From contig NZ_CP065958.1 of NCBI RefSeq assembly GCF_041270065.1, positions 620,001 through 684,000 of the forward strand: 64,000 nt of DNA, in the 5' to 3' direction. Positions 8,086 to 15,811 of the stretch are shown in pieces. The position numbers were made by a program, and so were the translations under genes. The DNA comes from Streptomyces fradiae. GTDB taxonomy: Bacteria; Actinomycetota; Actinomycetes; Streptomycetales; Streptomycetaceae. The notes beneath the pieces were generated by a model. It was not told the DNA's origin. It made no database searches and saw only the letters and a program-made list of their open reading frames with translations. Positions within the stretch are counted from its first letter, which is position 1, and every line of letters begins with the position of its first letter.

Positions 8086-9512
8086 CGGCCGGCACCGTCC
8101 TGGATGCGGCGGAAGGGCCGCTCGGCCTCCAGGGTGAACGCGACGTCGAGGAGATTGCGTTCGGCGCCCGGGCGGGCCGAGAACATCACGCCGATCGGCA
8201 GTCCGGCGTCGGTCGTCGCGGCGGACGGAAGGGACAGGGAGGGGGTGCCGACCACGTTGTCGATCGGGGTGTACGCGACGTAGGCGAGGATCCGCTTGAC
8301 CAGGGTCCGGTACGGCACCGAGGGGCTCAGGTGGCCGATCGGCGGCGTGGTGTGGGCGAGCACCGGCGACATCAGCAGGTCGTGGCCGCGGAAGGCCGCC
8401 GCGTACGCCGACTTCGTACGGCGCAGCCGGCGCAGCACGCCGGGGGTGCGGTGCCAGTTCTCGACGTAGGTCTCGCGCAGGCCGCGGCTGAGCGGGTCCA
8501 TGCGGTGGCGGTCGAAGCCGGCGCCGAGGGTGCGGCCGGTGGTGCCGATGAGGAAGGACAGCAGGCCCCAGTAGGTAAGGAAGTCCTCGGTGAAGCGGGG
8601 GTCGATGGCGGGCGAGACCGGTTCCACGGTGTGGCCGAGCCGTTCGAGGGCGGTGGCGGTCTCGGTGACGGCGGCCCGGGTGGCGGCGTCGGGGCGCACG
8701 CCGTTGGGCGAGTCGAGGAGCAGGCCGATCCGCAGCCGGCGTCCGGAGGGGCCCTCGACGAGGCCGACGGGCGGCAGCGCGGGGTTGCGCCAGTGACGTT
8801 CGGCGGCGGCCAGGAACGCGGCGGTGTCGCGCACGGAGCGGCTGACGACGCCGTCCGTGACGAGGTCGAGGGGCAGTTGACGGCTCTGCGCGTTGGCGAC
8901 GACCCGGCCGCGGGTGGGCTTGAGGCCGACGAGTCCGCAGCAGGCGGACGGGATGCGGATGGAGCCGCCGCCGTCGTTGGCGTGGGCGATCGGCACGGCG
9001 CCGGCGGCGACGAGGGCGGCGCTGCCGCCGGACGAACCGCCCGCCGAGTGGTCGGTGTGCCACGGATTGCGGACGGGTTCGGCGTCGTCGTACTCCGTGG
9101 TCGGGCTGAAGCCGAACTCGGGCAGCCGGGTCTTGCCGAGGACCGTGACGCCGGTGCTGAGGAACTGGCGGGCGAAGGGCGCGTCGTGGCGGGCCGGGCG
9201 CGGGGTGAAGGCCGCGCTGCCGTGGCCGGTGGGCAGTCCGCGCCGGTCGGTGTTGTCCTTGACGAAGCTGGGCACGCCCGCGAAGGCGCCCCCACCGGAG
9301 CCGGACGCGGTGGTCTCGGCGTCCTCGGCGTGCACCTGTACGGCGTGCAGCCGGGCCTCGACCTCGCGGACCCGCGCCGCCGCGTCCCGGGCGGCCTCGG
9401 CGGCGCCGACCTCGCCGCTGCGGATGGCGGCGGCGAGCCCCACCGCGTCGTGCTCTCCCAGGGCGTCGTCCCGGAAGGCGTGCACCCTGGTCCGTTCCTC
9501 GGAAGTCGTCAC
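8082..9512 (-). CDS. Amidase signature family hydrolase
   Basis: A 476-residue amidase-signature enzyme with the Ser-cisSer-Lys triad visible. The lysine is in GVPSFVKDNTD, the cis-serine in HSAGGSSGGSAALVAAG, and the nucleophile serine in DGGGSIRIPSACCGLVGLKP. These enzymes hydrolyse C-N bonds of carboxamides, and the substrate cannot be read from the sequence. There is no signal peptide, so it should be cytoplasmic. The GTG start at 9512 gives the normal N-terminus. The gene is divergent from the aminotransferase at 9632, leaving about 120 bases for two promoters, and is coupled by ATGA to the crotonase gene downstream. Confidence 0.88.
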   Translation of the reverse strand: MTTSEERTRVHAFRDDALGEHDAVGLAAAIRSGEVGAAEAARDAAARVREVEARLHAVQVHAEDAETTASGSGGGAFAGVPSFVKDNTDRRGLPTGHGSAAFTPRPARHDAPFARQFLSTGVTVLGKTRLPEFGFSPTTEYDDAEPVRNPWHTDHSAGGSSGGSAALVAAGAVPIAHANDGGGSIRIPSACCGLVGLKPTRGRVVANAQSRQLPLDLVTDGVVSRSVRDTAAFLAAAERHWRNPALPPVGLVEGPSGRRLRIGLLLDSPNGVRPDAATRAAVTETATALERLGHTVEPVSPAIDPRFTEDFLTYWGLLSFLIGTTGRTLGAGFDRHRMDPLSRGLRETYVENWHRTPGVLRRLRRTKSAYAAAFRGHDLLMSPVLAHTTPPIGHLSPSVPYRTLVKRILAYVAYTPIDNVVGTPSLSLPSAATTDAGLPIGVMFSARPGAERNLLDVAFTLEAERPFRRIQDGAGR

Positions 9513-9631
9513 CGCTGCCTCAGCCCCCGCCCGTCCGCATGCCTGTGCCTGGTCGCCCCATCATTCCGTACCCGTAGGTAACACGCGAGCGGATCATGGG
9601 ATTGTTTCTCGCCCTTCGCCAGACTGGGCGC

Positions 9632-10465
9632 ATGGCAACTGTCGACGGAGTCCCCGCGTCCACCGCCCAGCTGGCGGCGCTCGCCCTGACCAACTACGGG
9701 CATTTCACCACTCTGCGGGTCGAGGAGGGCGGCGGGGTGCGCGGCCTCGGGCTGCACCTGGAGCGCCTGGTGCGGGACTGTGCCGCCGTGTTCGGGGCGG
9801 CGCTCGATCCGGAGCGGGTCCGCGGCTACGTACGGGAGGCGTGCGTACGGGAGGCGGCGGACGGGCGGTCCGGGGCCCTGAACGTGCGGGTGACCGTCTT
9901 CGATCCGGCGCTTGACATCGTGCGCCCGGCGGAGCCGGCCGGGGACCCGCGGGTGCTTGTGACCGTACGGCCGGCCGGTGGCCTGTTTCCGCCGCCGCTG
10001 CGGGTGACGGCCAGGCCGTACCGGCGCGATGTGCCCGCCGTGAAGCACGTGGGGCTCTTCGGGCCGCTGGCGCTGCGGCGCGAGGCGCGGCGGGCCGGGT
10101 TCGACGACGTGCTGTTCACCGAGCCGGGGCCCGGTCTCGCGCCCGGCGGGGAGGCGCTGGTCACGGAGGGCTGCACCTGGAACGTGGGGTTCGTGGACGC
10201 GGCGGGCCGGGTGGTGTGGCCGGCGGCGGACGTGCTGCCCGGGGTGACCATGCGGCTGCTCCGGCAGGCCCGCCCGGGCGCGCTCGTCCGGCCCGTCCGC
10301 ATGGGCGAGCTGCCCGCCCTGCGGGCGGCGTTCGCCACCAACGCGGCGATCGGCGTGCGCGCCGTCCACGCCGTGGACGGGCACCGCTTCCCCGCCGACG
10401 ATCCGGTGCTCGCGGAGCTCCGGGCGGCCTACGCGGCGCTCCCGGAGGACCGCCTGGCAGACTGA
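9632..10465 (+). CDS. Aminotransferase class IV-like protein
   Basis: A 277-residue PLP enzyme of fold type IV, the family of branched-chain aminotransferase, D-amino acid aminotransferase and 4-amino-4-deoxychorismate lyase. Visible marks are the N-terminal YGHFTTLRV strand, GLHLERLVRDC, a likely PLP lysine in VPAVKHVGLFG, and the cofactor-phosphate glutamate loop TEGCTWNVGFVD, a variant of the usual EG-S/T-x-S/N loop. The ATG at 9632 follows a weak ribosome site. CorA begins 26 bases downstream with a strong AAGGAG site, and co-transcription is possible without an evident functional link. Substrate preference is not predictable here. Confidence 0.8.
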   Translation: MATVDGVPASTAQLAALALTNYGHFTTLRVEEGGGVRGLGLHLERLVRDCAAVFGAALDPERVRGYVREACVREAADGRSGALNVRVTVFDPALDIVRPAEPAGDPRVLVTVRPAGGLFPPPLRVTARPYRRDVPAVKHVGLFGPLALRREARRAGFDDVLFTEPGPGLAPGGEALVTEGCTWNVGFVDAAGRVVWPAADVLPGVTMRLLRQARPGALVRPVRMGELPALRAAFATNAAIGVRAVHAVDGHRFPADDPVLAELRAAYAALPEDRLAD

Positions 10466-10491
10466 GCGGCCACCTCAGCGAAGGAGACCGT

Positions 10492-11592
10492 ATGTCGATG
10501 GTCGGCGGCCTGCGCAGGATGGCCCGGCTCGCGCGCCGGATGCGCCGGGTGGACCTCAGTCACCCGGCCCGTTCGCCGCTCGGCAGCACCGTGGTCAACT
10601 GTGTGGGGTACCGGGACGGCGAGCGGCTCGCGGACGCGGGCGGGGTCGCCGAGACCGTCCGGCACCTGCGCAAGCACACCGGGCGCGGCGGCTTCGTGTG
10701 GCTGGGGCTGCACGAGCCGAGCGAGGCGGAGTTCGAAGGGGTCGCCGAGCTGTTCGGGCTGCACCCTCTGGCCGTGGAGGACGCCGTGCACGCGCACCAG
10801 CGGCCGAAGCTGGAGCAGTACGGGGACGTGCTGTTCGCGGTGTTCAAGACGGTGACGTACGTCGAGCACGAGCGGCTCACGGCCACCAGCGAGGTCGTCG
10901 ACACCGGCGAGCTCATGGTCTTCACCGGGCCCGACTTCGTCGTGACCGTCCGCCACGGCCGGCACGGTTCGCTCGGCCCGCTGCGCGAGGCCCTGGAGGC
11001 GAGGCCCGAGCAGCTGGCCCAGGGGCCCTCGGCGGTGCTCCACGCGCTGGCCGACCATGTCGTGGACGAGTACCTCGCGGTCGTGGACGCCGTCCAGGAC
11101 GACATCGAGCTGGTGGAGACCGAGGTGTTCGCGCCGCGGACCGGCACCCCGCCGGACCCGGGGCGGATCTACCAGCTCAAGCGGGAGCTGCTCGAACTGA
11201 AGCGGGCCACGGTGCCGCTGGCCCGCCCCCTTGAGGCGCTGATCGCCCGGCCGCCGGCGGTCCTGGACCCGGCGATACGCCCGTACTTCCGGGACGTCGC
11301 CGACCATCTCGCGCGCGCCACCGAGCAGATCAACGCCTTCGACGGGCTGATCGACTCGATCCTGCAGGCGCATCTGGCGCAGGTGACGGTCGCGCAGAAC
11401 GAGGACATGCGCAAGATCACGGCGTGGGCGGCGATCGTCGCCGTGCCGACCATGGTGTGCGGCATCTACGGCATGAACTTCGCGCACATGCCCGAACTGG
11501 GCTGGACCTACGGCTACCCCCTCGTCCTCTCGGTGATGGCGACGGCCTGTCTCCTGCTGCACCGGGGCTTCAAGCGCAACGGCTGGCTCTGA
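10492..11592 (+). CDS. corA: CorA-family Mg2+/Co2+ transporter
   Basis: A 366-residue CorA homologue. The long N-terminal cytoplasmic domain contains WLGLHEPSEAEFEGVAELF and HPLAVEDAVHAHQRPKLEQY, and is followed by the stalk helix (ITAWAAI). Two C-terminal TM helices flank the signature YGMNF at about residues 326-330 with the MPE loop (HMPELGWTYG). The family forms pentameric channels for divalent cations. An AAGGAGA ribosome site sits seven bases before the ATG. The gene ends in a hairpin shared with the convergent YjbR gene. No Mg-sensing leader is visible in the 26-base gap upstream. Confidence 0.93.
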   Translation: MSMVGGLRRMARLARRMRRVDLSHPARSPLGSTVVNCVGYRDGERLADAGGVAETVRHLRKHTGRGGFVWLGLHEPSEAEFEGVAELFGLHPLAVEDAVHAHQRPKLEQYGDVLFAVFKTVTYVEHERLTATSEVVDTGELMVFTGPDFVVTVRHGRHGSLGPLREALEARPEQLAQGPSAVLHALADHVVDEYLAVVDAVQDDIELVETEVFAPRTGTPPDPGRIYQLKRELLELKRATVPLARPLEALIARPPAVLDPAIRPYFRDVADHLARATEQINAFDGLIDSILQAHLAQVTVAQNEDMRKITAWAAIVAVPTMVCGIYGMNFAHMPELGWTYGYPLVLSVMATACLLLHRGFKRNGWL

Positions 11593-11613
11593 GCCCCGGG
11601 CGGTCCCGGCTCA
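11590..11613. terminator. Bidirectional terminator between corA and yjbR-like gene
   Basis: TGAGCC at 11590-11595 pairs with GGCTCA at 11608-11613, and GGG pairs with CCC inside, around a CGGT loop with a two-base bulge. The stem includes both stop codons, so one hairpin serves two converging genes. Confidence 0.55.
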
Positions 11614-11964
11614 GGCCTGGGCGGCGAGCTCCGGGTGCTCCTTGAGGAGCCGGGGCGGGGCCGCCTGCCGCCACGAGTCGACGACGATCGCACGGAGCTC
11701 GTCCGGGTCGTCGACGGCGGCGAGCCGCACCCGTACCCAGGCGAAGGCCGCCTCATGGTCCGCCACCCAGAACTTCTCCGGCTCTGCCAGGGCCAGCTCG
11801 TCGCGCTCCTCCTTGGGGCAGCGCACGGCCATCGAGGTCTCCTGCTCGGGCAGGGTCAGGAACATCTTCCCGGCGACCCGGAAGGTGGGCATCGACCAGG
11901 CCTCCTTCTCGGTGGTCTCCGGGAGGGCGAGCGCGAGCGCGCGGACGTCGTCGGAAGTGCTCAT
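11611..11964 (-). CDS. MmcQ/YjbR family protein
   Basis: A 117-residue protein of the YjbR/CyaY-like fold. Visible family features are LALALPETTEKEAW near the start, PTFRVAGKMFLTL and the C-terminal VRVRLAAVDDPDELRAIVVDSWRQAAP. The family is often called DNA-binding from structural similarity, but its function is unproven. The ATG at 11964 gives the full family length. The gene lies between convergent corA and the DUF998 gene, 38 bases from the latter on the same strand. No regulatory clue is present. Confidence 0.8.
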   Translation of the reverse strand: MSTSDDVRALALALPETTEKEAWSMPTFRVAGKMFLTLPEQETSMAVRCPKEERDELALAEPEKFWVADHEAAFAWVRVRLAAVDDPDELRAIVVDSWRQAAPPRLLKEHPELAAQA

Positions 11965-12002
11965 GCGGCCGACCCTACGACGGGGCACTGACAGCGGCCG
12001 GA

Positions 12003-12659
12003 TCAGCCGGCCGCCCGCGGGGGCGGCGGCGGGGGCGGCGGGGCCAGTGGGGGCGGTGGCGGCCCCGGGTCCGCGCGCCGCTGGTGCCACAGGCAGGAGA
12101 GGACCACGACCAGCGGCCACAGCGACTGCAGGCAGGTGACGAGGCGTTCGGCGACGCCCGCGGGGCCGTCGCCGTCGGTCGCCACCAGGTACCAGAGGGC
12201 GCCGGCGCCCATCGACGCCGTGGCCAGGAGCGCGGGCAGCGGCCGCAGCGCCCAGGGGGCCCGGGCCCCGCCCCGTACGGCGGCGAGCAGCGGCCACAGA
12301 GCGAGGAACGCGAAGCCGGTGGCGGCGACCGAGCCGTGCCGCAGCGAGCCGCCGCTGGTGGGCGCCGGGACCAGGGACACGACCACGGCGGCCAGGCCGC
12401 CGGCGGCCAGCGCGACCCGCCCGGCGGGAGCGGCGGGGCGCAGCGCCCAGGCGGTGCCCAGGTGGCAGACGCCGACGGCGAAGAGGGCGCTGGTCATGAC
12501 CCAGAAGCCCGCGGCGCCGTAGGCGGCGAGGACGCTGATGGTCTGCCGCACGGCGTCGTAGGAAGGGCCTTCGAGCGCCGCCGCGGTCGTCCAGCCGGCG
12601 ACCAGGACCACGGGGGCGGTGCCCGACGGCAGCAGGGCCCATCTCGGAACGCGTCGCAT
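12003..12659 (-). CDS. DUF998 family membrane protein
   Basis: A 218-residue protein with about six hydrophobic segments. The DUF998 start is recognisable: VVLVAGWTTAAALEGPSYDAVRQTIS, where the S-Y-D-x-x-x-x-x-I-S phrase is conserved. The C-terminus is an unusual run of prolines (residues about 198-214), probably a flexible cytoplasmic tail. Function is unknown for the family. It may be transcribed together with the YjbR-like gene 38 bases downstream. Confidence 0.72.
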   Translation of the reverse strand: MRRVPRWALLPSGTAPVVLVAGWTTAAALEGPSYDAVRQTISVLAAYGAAGFWVMTSALFAVGVCHLGTAWALRPAAPAGRVALAAGGLAAVVVSLVPAPTSGGSLRHGSVAATGFAFLALWPLLAAVRGGARAPWALRPLPALLATASMGAGALWYLVATDGDGPAGVAERLVTCLQSLWPLVVVLSCLWHQRRADPGPPPPPLAPPPPPPPPRAAG

Positions 12660-12768
12660 CGGATCACGGTAGGCGGCCCGGCCGCGCCGGGCCCGCGGAG
12701 CACGCCGCGCGGCGCGGCACGATCCGCCGACCGGAGGCCCCGGCGGGACCGATAGATACCGGGGATCC

Positions 12769-14466
12769 CTACTGCGCGCCGAAGACCTGCGTCCAGTAGG
12801 GGCCGCCGGCGTCGTGGATGCCGATGCCGATCTCCTTGAAGGAGCAGTTGAGGATGTTGGCGCGGTGGCCGGGGCTGTTCATCCAGGCGTCCATGACCTC
12901 GGCGGGCGTCCGCTGGCCCTTGGCGATGTTCTCGCCGTACGTGGACCAGCGGTAGCCGGTGGCGGTGGCGCGGTCGCCGGGGTCGGCGCCGTCGGGGTTG
13001 GTGTGGTCGAAGAAGTTCCGGGCGGCCATGTCGTCGGAGTGGCCCTGGGCGGCGCGGGTGAGCAGGGAGTTGGCGGTGACCGGGCCGCATCCCGCCTTGG
13101 CGCGTTCGGCGTTGGTGAGGTCGATGACCTGCTGGGCCTCGGTGGCGTTCGGGTCGCTGGTGCCGCCGCCGCTGCCCGAGGTGCTGGTCGGACGCGTGGG
13201 CTGCGGGCGGGGCGCGGGCGCGGTGGTGCGCGGCGGGGCCGGCTTGGTGGTGGTGCGGCTGGGCGAGGGCTTGGGCGGGTGGCTGGAGGGCCGGGCGGAG
13301 GGGCTCGCGGTGGGGCTGGTGGAGGTGGTGGCGGGGTCGGCGCCGTCCGGGCTGATCGAGGTGCCGGTGGCGGTGTCGGGCGCGGCGGCCGTGGTGACCT
13401 CGGCCGGATCGGGGTCGCCGTCGGGGCCGGTGGTGAGGTAGAAGGTGCCGCCGGTGACGGCGACCACGGCGAGGCCCGCGGCGGCGGCCGCCCGGCGCCG
13501 GCCGCGCTTGCGTTCGCGCTCGCGGCGCAGGGCGCCGCGGCCGGCGGGCGCGGCGGGCGCGGCAGGCGCGGAGTGGGCGGCGTGCCTGCCGCGTCCGGCA
13601 CCGGACGCGGCGGCGGGGGTGGCGACGGCGGCGGGGACGGCGTCGAGGGGTGCGGTGGCGGCGGCCGGGCCGAGCCGGGCGCCGTCGCGGACGGCGGCGA
13701 GGAGCAGGGCGGCCGGGGGCACCAGGAGGAGTCCGGCGAGCAGGCCCTCGGCCGGGACGAGACCGTGCCAGAGCCCGGCGCAGTGCGGGCACGCGCGCGC
13801 GTGCCGGGCTATGCGCTTGCGCCAGAGCGCGGAGGGGTGCCCGTCCCAGGAGGCGAGGCCGTCGCGCAGGGTGGGGCAGAGCGGCTGGGCGGACAGGGCA
13901 CGGACGACGACCCGGGCGGTCTCCAGCTGCGTCTTCATGCGCTGGACGCGTACGGCGGTGTGCTCCGGCGTGAGGTCGAGGGCGGCGGCGACCTCGTGGC
14001 GGGTGAGTTCGCCGGCGCACTCCAGCCACCACAGGGAGAGCAGGGCGCTGTCCTCGGGTTCGAGCCAGCGGGTGGCCTCGGCGGTCTCGCGGCGCTGTCC
14101 GGACAGCTGCAGCCGGACCACGGCAAGGTCGACGAAGTCGCCGCCGGGGTGGGCCAGGTCGCGGGCGTCGTCGAGGGCGCCGGCGGCGTACCGGGCCTGC
14201 TGCCGCTGCCAGTGGGAGCGCAGGGTGTTCATGGCGATGGCGACCAGCCAGGACCGGAAGCTGTCCGGGGCCCGCAGGGTGCCGAGGCCGTCGAGCGCGC
14301 GCAGCATGGTCTCCTGCACCACGTCGTCGACGTCGTGGTGCCCGTTCATCGCGCGGCCCACGATGTTGTAGACCAGCGGCAGGTGGTCGGCGACGAGCCG
14401 GTCCTGCGCCCGGGGGTCGCCGGCCTGCGCGGCCCTCACCAGCTCGGTCCCGTGCGGTGCTTGCAT
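12769..14466 (-). CDS. Sigma factor fused to zinc anti-sigma motif, TM helix and CAP domain
   Basis: A 565-residue chimera. Residues 20-90 are sigma-70 region 2 (VDDVVQETMLRALDGL and FRSWLVAIAMNTLRSHW). Residues 135-190 are region 4. A ZAS-type zinc motif H222-x3-C226-x2-C229 follows. A basic stretch (RRERERKRGRRR, 314-325) precedes a TM helix at 326-346. A Pro/Thr/Ser linker of about 90 residues leads to a CAP/SCP domain, 445-565, with HRANILNCSFKEIG and the usual C-terminal motifs. The basic stretch places the N-terminus inside and the CAP domain outside. The sigma part would then be tethered and need release or an allosteric signal to act. The ATG at 14466 has GAGG upstream, and a second ATG lies at 14478. 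Confidence 0.85.
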   Translation of the reverse strand: MQAPHGTELVRAAQAGDPRAQDRLVADHLPLVYNIVGRAMNGHHDVDDVVQETMLRALDGLGTLRAPDSFRSWLVAIAMNTLRSHWQRQQARYAAGALDDARDLAHPGGDFVDLAVVRLQLSGQRRETAEATRWLEPEDSALLSLWWLECAGELTRHEVAAALDLTPEHTAVRVQRMKTQLETARVVVRALSAQPLCPTLRDGLASWDGHPSALWRKRIARHARACPHCAGLWHGLVPAEGLLAGLLLVPPAALLLAAVRDGARLGPAAATAPLDAVPAAVATPAAASGAGRGRHAAHSAPAAPAAPAGRGALRRERERKRGRRRAAAAAGLAVVAVTGGTFYLTTGPDGDPDPAEVTTAAAPDTATGTSISPDGADPATTSTSPTASPSARPSSHPPKPSPSRTTTKPAPPRTTAPAPRPQPTRPTSTSGSGGGTSDPNATEAQQVIDLTNAERAKAGCGPVTANSLLTRAAQGHSDDMAARNFFDHTNPDGADPGDRATATGYRWSTYGENIAKGQRTPAEVMDAWMNSPGHRANILNCSFKEIGIGIHDAGGPYWTQVFGAQ

Positions 14467-14739
14467 GCCTTGCCTCATCCTGTCGTCCTGCCTGTTGCCG
14501 ATGCCCGACACCTTGGGAGACCGGGAGCGCCGCACCGGATAACGGAAAACGCCGGGGAATCTTCTCGGACTTCTGTACGAGCGGGAAGCCCGGGTTCCGG
14601 AAGAGTGCCGTGCGACGGCGTTCCGGACCGTTCGTACCTGTGGATACTCCTGTGCGAATGTCCGTCGCTCGTGATACTCACTTGTCCACGGGCGGAGTGC
14701 TGTCTGACCTGCCCGTTCGACATCGCAAGGGGTGGGGAC

Positions 14740-15714
14740 ATGGCATTGCTTCGTGAGTGGGGGCTCACGCTCGGGAGACGGGGCGGCCGGCCGGCGGCGA
14801 CGCTGGAGCGGGACTCCGGTGATCCCGAGGTGACACGCGCCCGGCAGGCCGCCGAGGCCGGGGACTGGACGGCGCTGCGGGCGGTCCTGGAGGGGCGGCC
14901 GGAGAGCGGGGACCGGACGGAGCTGCTGATGGCCGTCGCGGACACCGCCGGTGTGGAGCGCTGGATCGGCGGGGTGGTCGACGCCGAGCCGGACGCGGCG
15001 CTGCCGAGGCTGGTCGCCGGGCTGCGCCACGTGCGCTGGGGCTGGGACGCCCGCTCCGGGGCACTGGCGAAACACGTCTCGCGCGACCAGTTCGAGGTCT
15101 TCCACGAGCGGCTGCGCACCGCCGAGACCTGGCTGTACGAGGCGGCCGAGCGCGAACCGGCGTGGACCTCGCCGTGGTACGGCCTGCTGATGACCGGGCG
15201 CGGCCTGCAGGTCGGCCAGGTCACCGCGCGGCGCCGGTTCGAGGCGGCGGTGCGCCGCGACCCGTACCACCTGGGCGCGCACCAGCAGCAGTTGCAGCAG
15301 GTCTGCGCGAAGTGGAGCGGTTCGCACGAGGAGATGCACGCCTTCGCGCGGGAGTCCGCGTTCGGCGCGCCCGCGGGCACGGCGCTCGGCCAGCTCGTCG
15401 CCGTCGCGCACCTGGAGCACTGGCTCGCACTCGACTCCGGCGCGGACGCCGCCTACGTCCGCCGCCCCGAGGTGGCCGAGGAGCTGCACCGGGCCGCCGA
15501 CCACTCCTACCGGCACCCGGACTTCGCCCCGCGCACCGGGCGGCTGCAGATACTCAACAGCTTCGCCATGGCCTTCTCGCTCGCCGGGGAGCGCCGGGCC
15601 GCCCGCGAGTGCTTCGAGGCGACCGAAGGCCGGGTCACCGAGGTCCCGTGGCAGTACCTCGACAACGACCCGGTCGCGGCCTACCGCAAGCAGCGCTCGG
15701 CCGCCGGCCGCTGA
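14740..15714 (+). CDS. Helical-repeat hypothetical protein (DUF4034-like)
   Basis: A 324-residue soluble protein. It is almost entirely helical by composition, with TPR-like spacing (WLYEAAEREPAWTSPWYGLL, RRRFEAAVRRDPYHLGAHQQ, AFSLAGERRAARECFEATEG). It resembles the DUF4034 group found in actinobacteria, from memory and not verified. No catalytic motif, TM helix or signal peptide is seen. An AAGGGGTGGGG ribosome site precedes the ATG. It is divergent from the sigma-CAP gene with 273 bases between them, and lies 97 bases before the Hsp90 gene on the same strand. It could be a scaffold or adaptor. Confidence 0.7.
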   Translation: MALLREWGLTLGRRGGRPAATLERDSGDPEVTRARQAAEAGDWTALRAVLEGRPESGDRTELLMAVADTAGVERWIGGVVDAEPDAALPRLVAGLRHVRWGWDARSGALAKHVSRDQFEVFHERLRTAETWLYEAAEREPAWTSPWYGLLMTGRGLQVGQVTARRRFEAAVRRDPYHLGAHQQQLQQVCAKWSGSHEEMHAFARESAFGAPAGTALGQLVAVAHLEHWLALDSGADAAYVRRPEVAEELHRAADHSYRHPDFAPRTGRLQILNSFAMAFSLAGERRAARECFEATEGRVTEVPWQYLDNDPVAAYRKQRSAAGR

Positions 15715-15811
15715 GCCTCGCGCCCGGGGCCCCGCGCTCCGCGCACCCGGGCCCTCCGGGCTCGCCGAACCGTCCTCCGTACCGTCGTACCGTCAGAAAG
15801 ACGTCATCCAG

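Noticed and set aside
14575..14598. GGAACC plus TCGTAC on the minus strand resembles an ECF promoter for the sigma-CAP gene.
   Set aside because: The spacing of about 12 bases is too short for the usual 16-17, so it is not called.
14682..14690. TTGTCCACG, one base off the DnaA-box consensus.
   Set aside because: It is a single, non-consensus copy and carries little weight.
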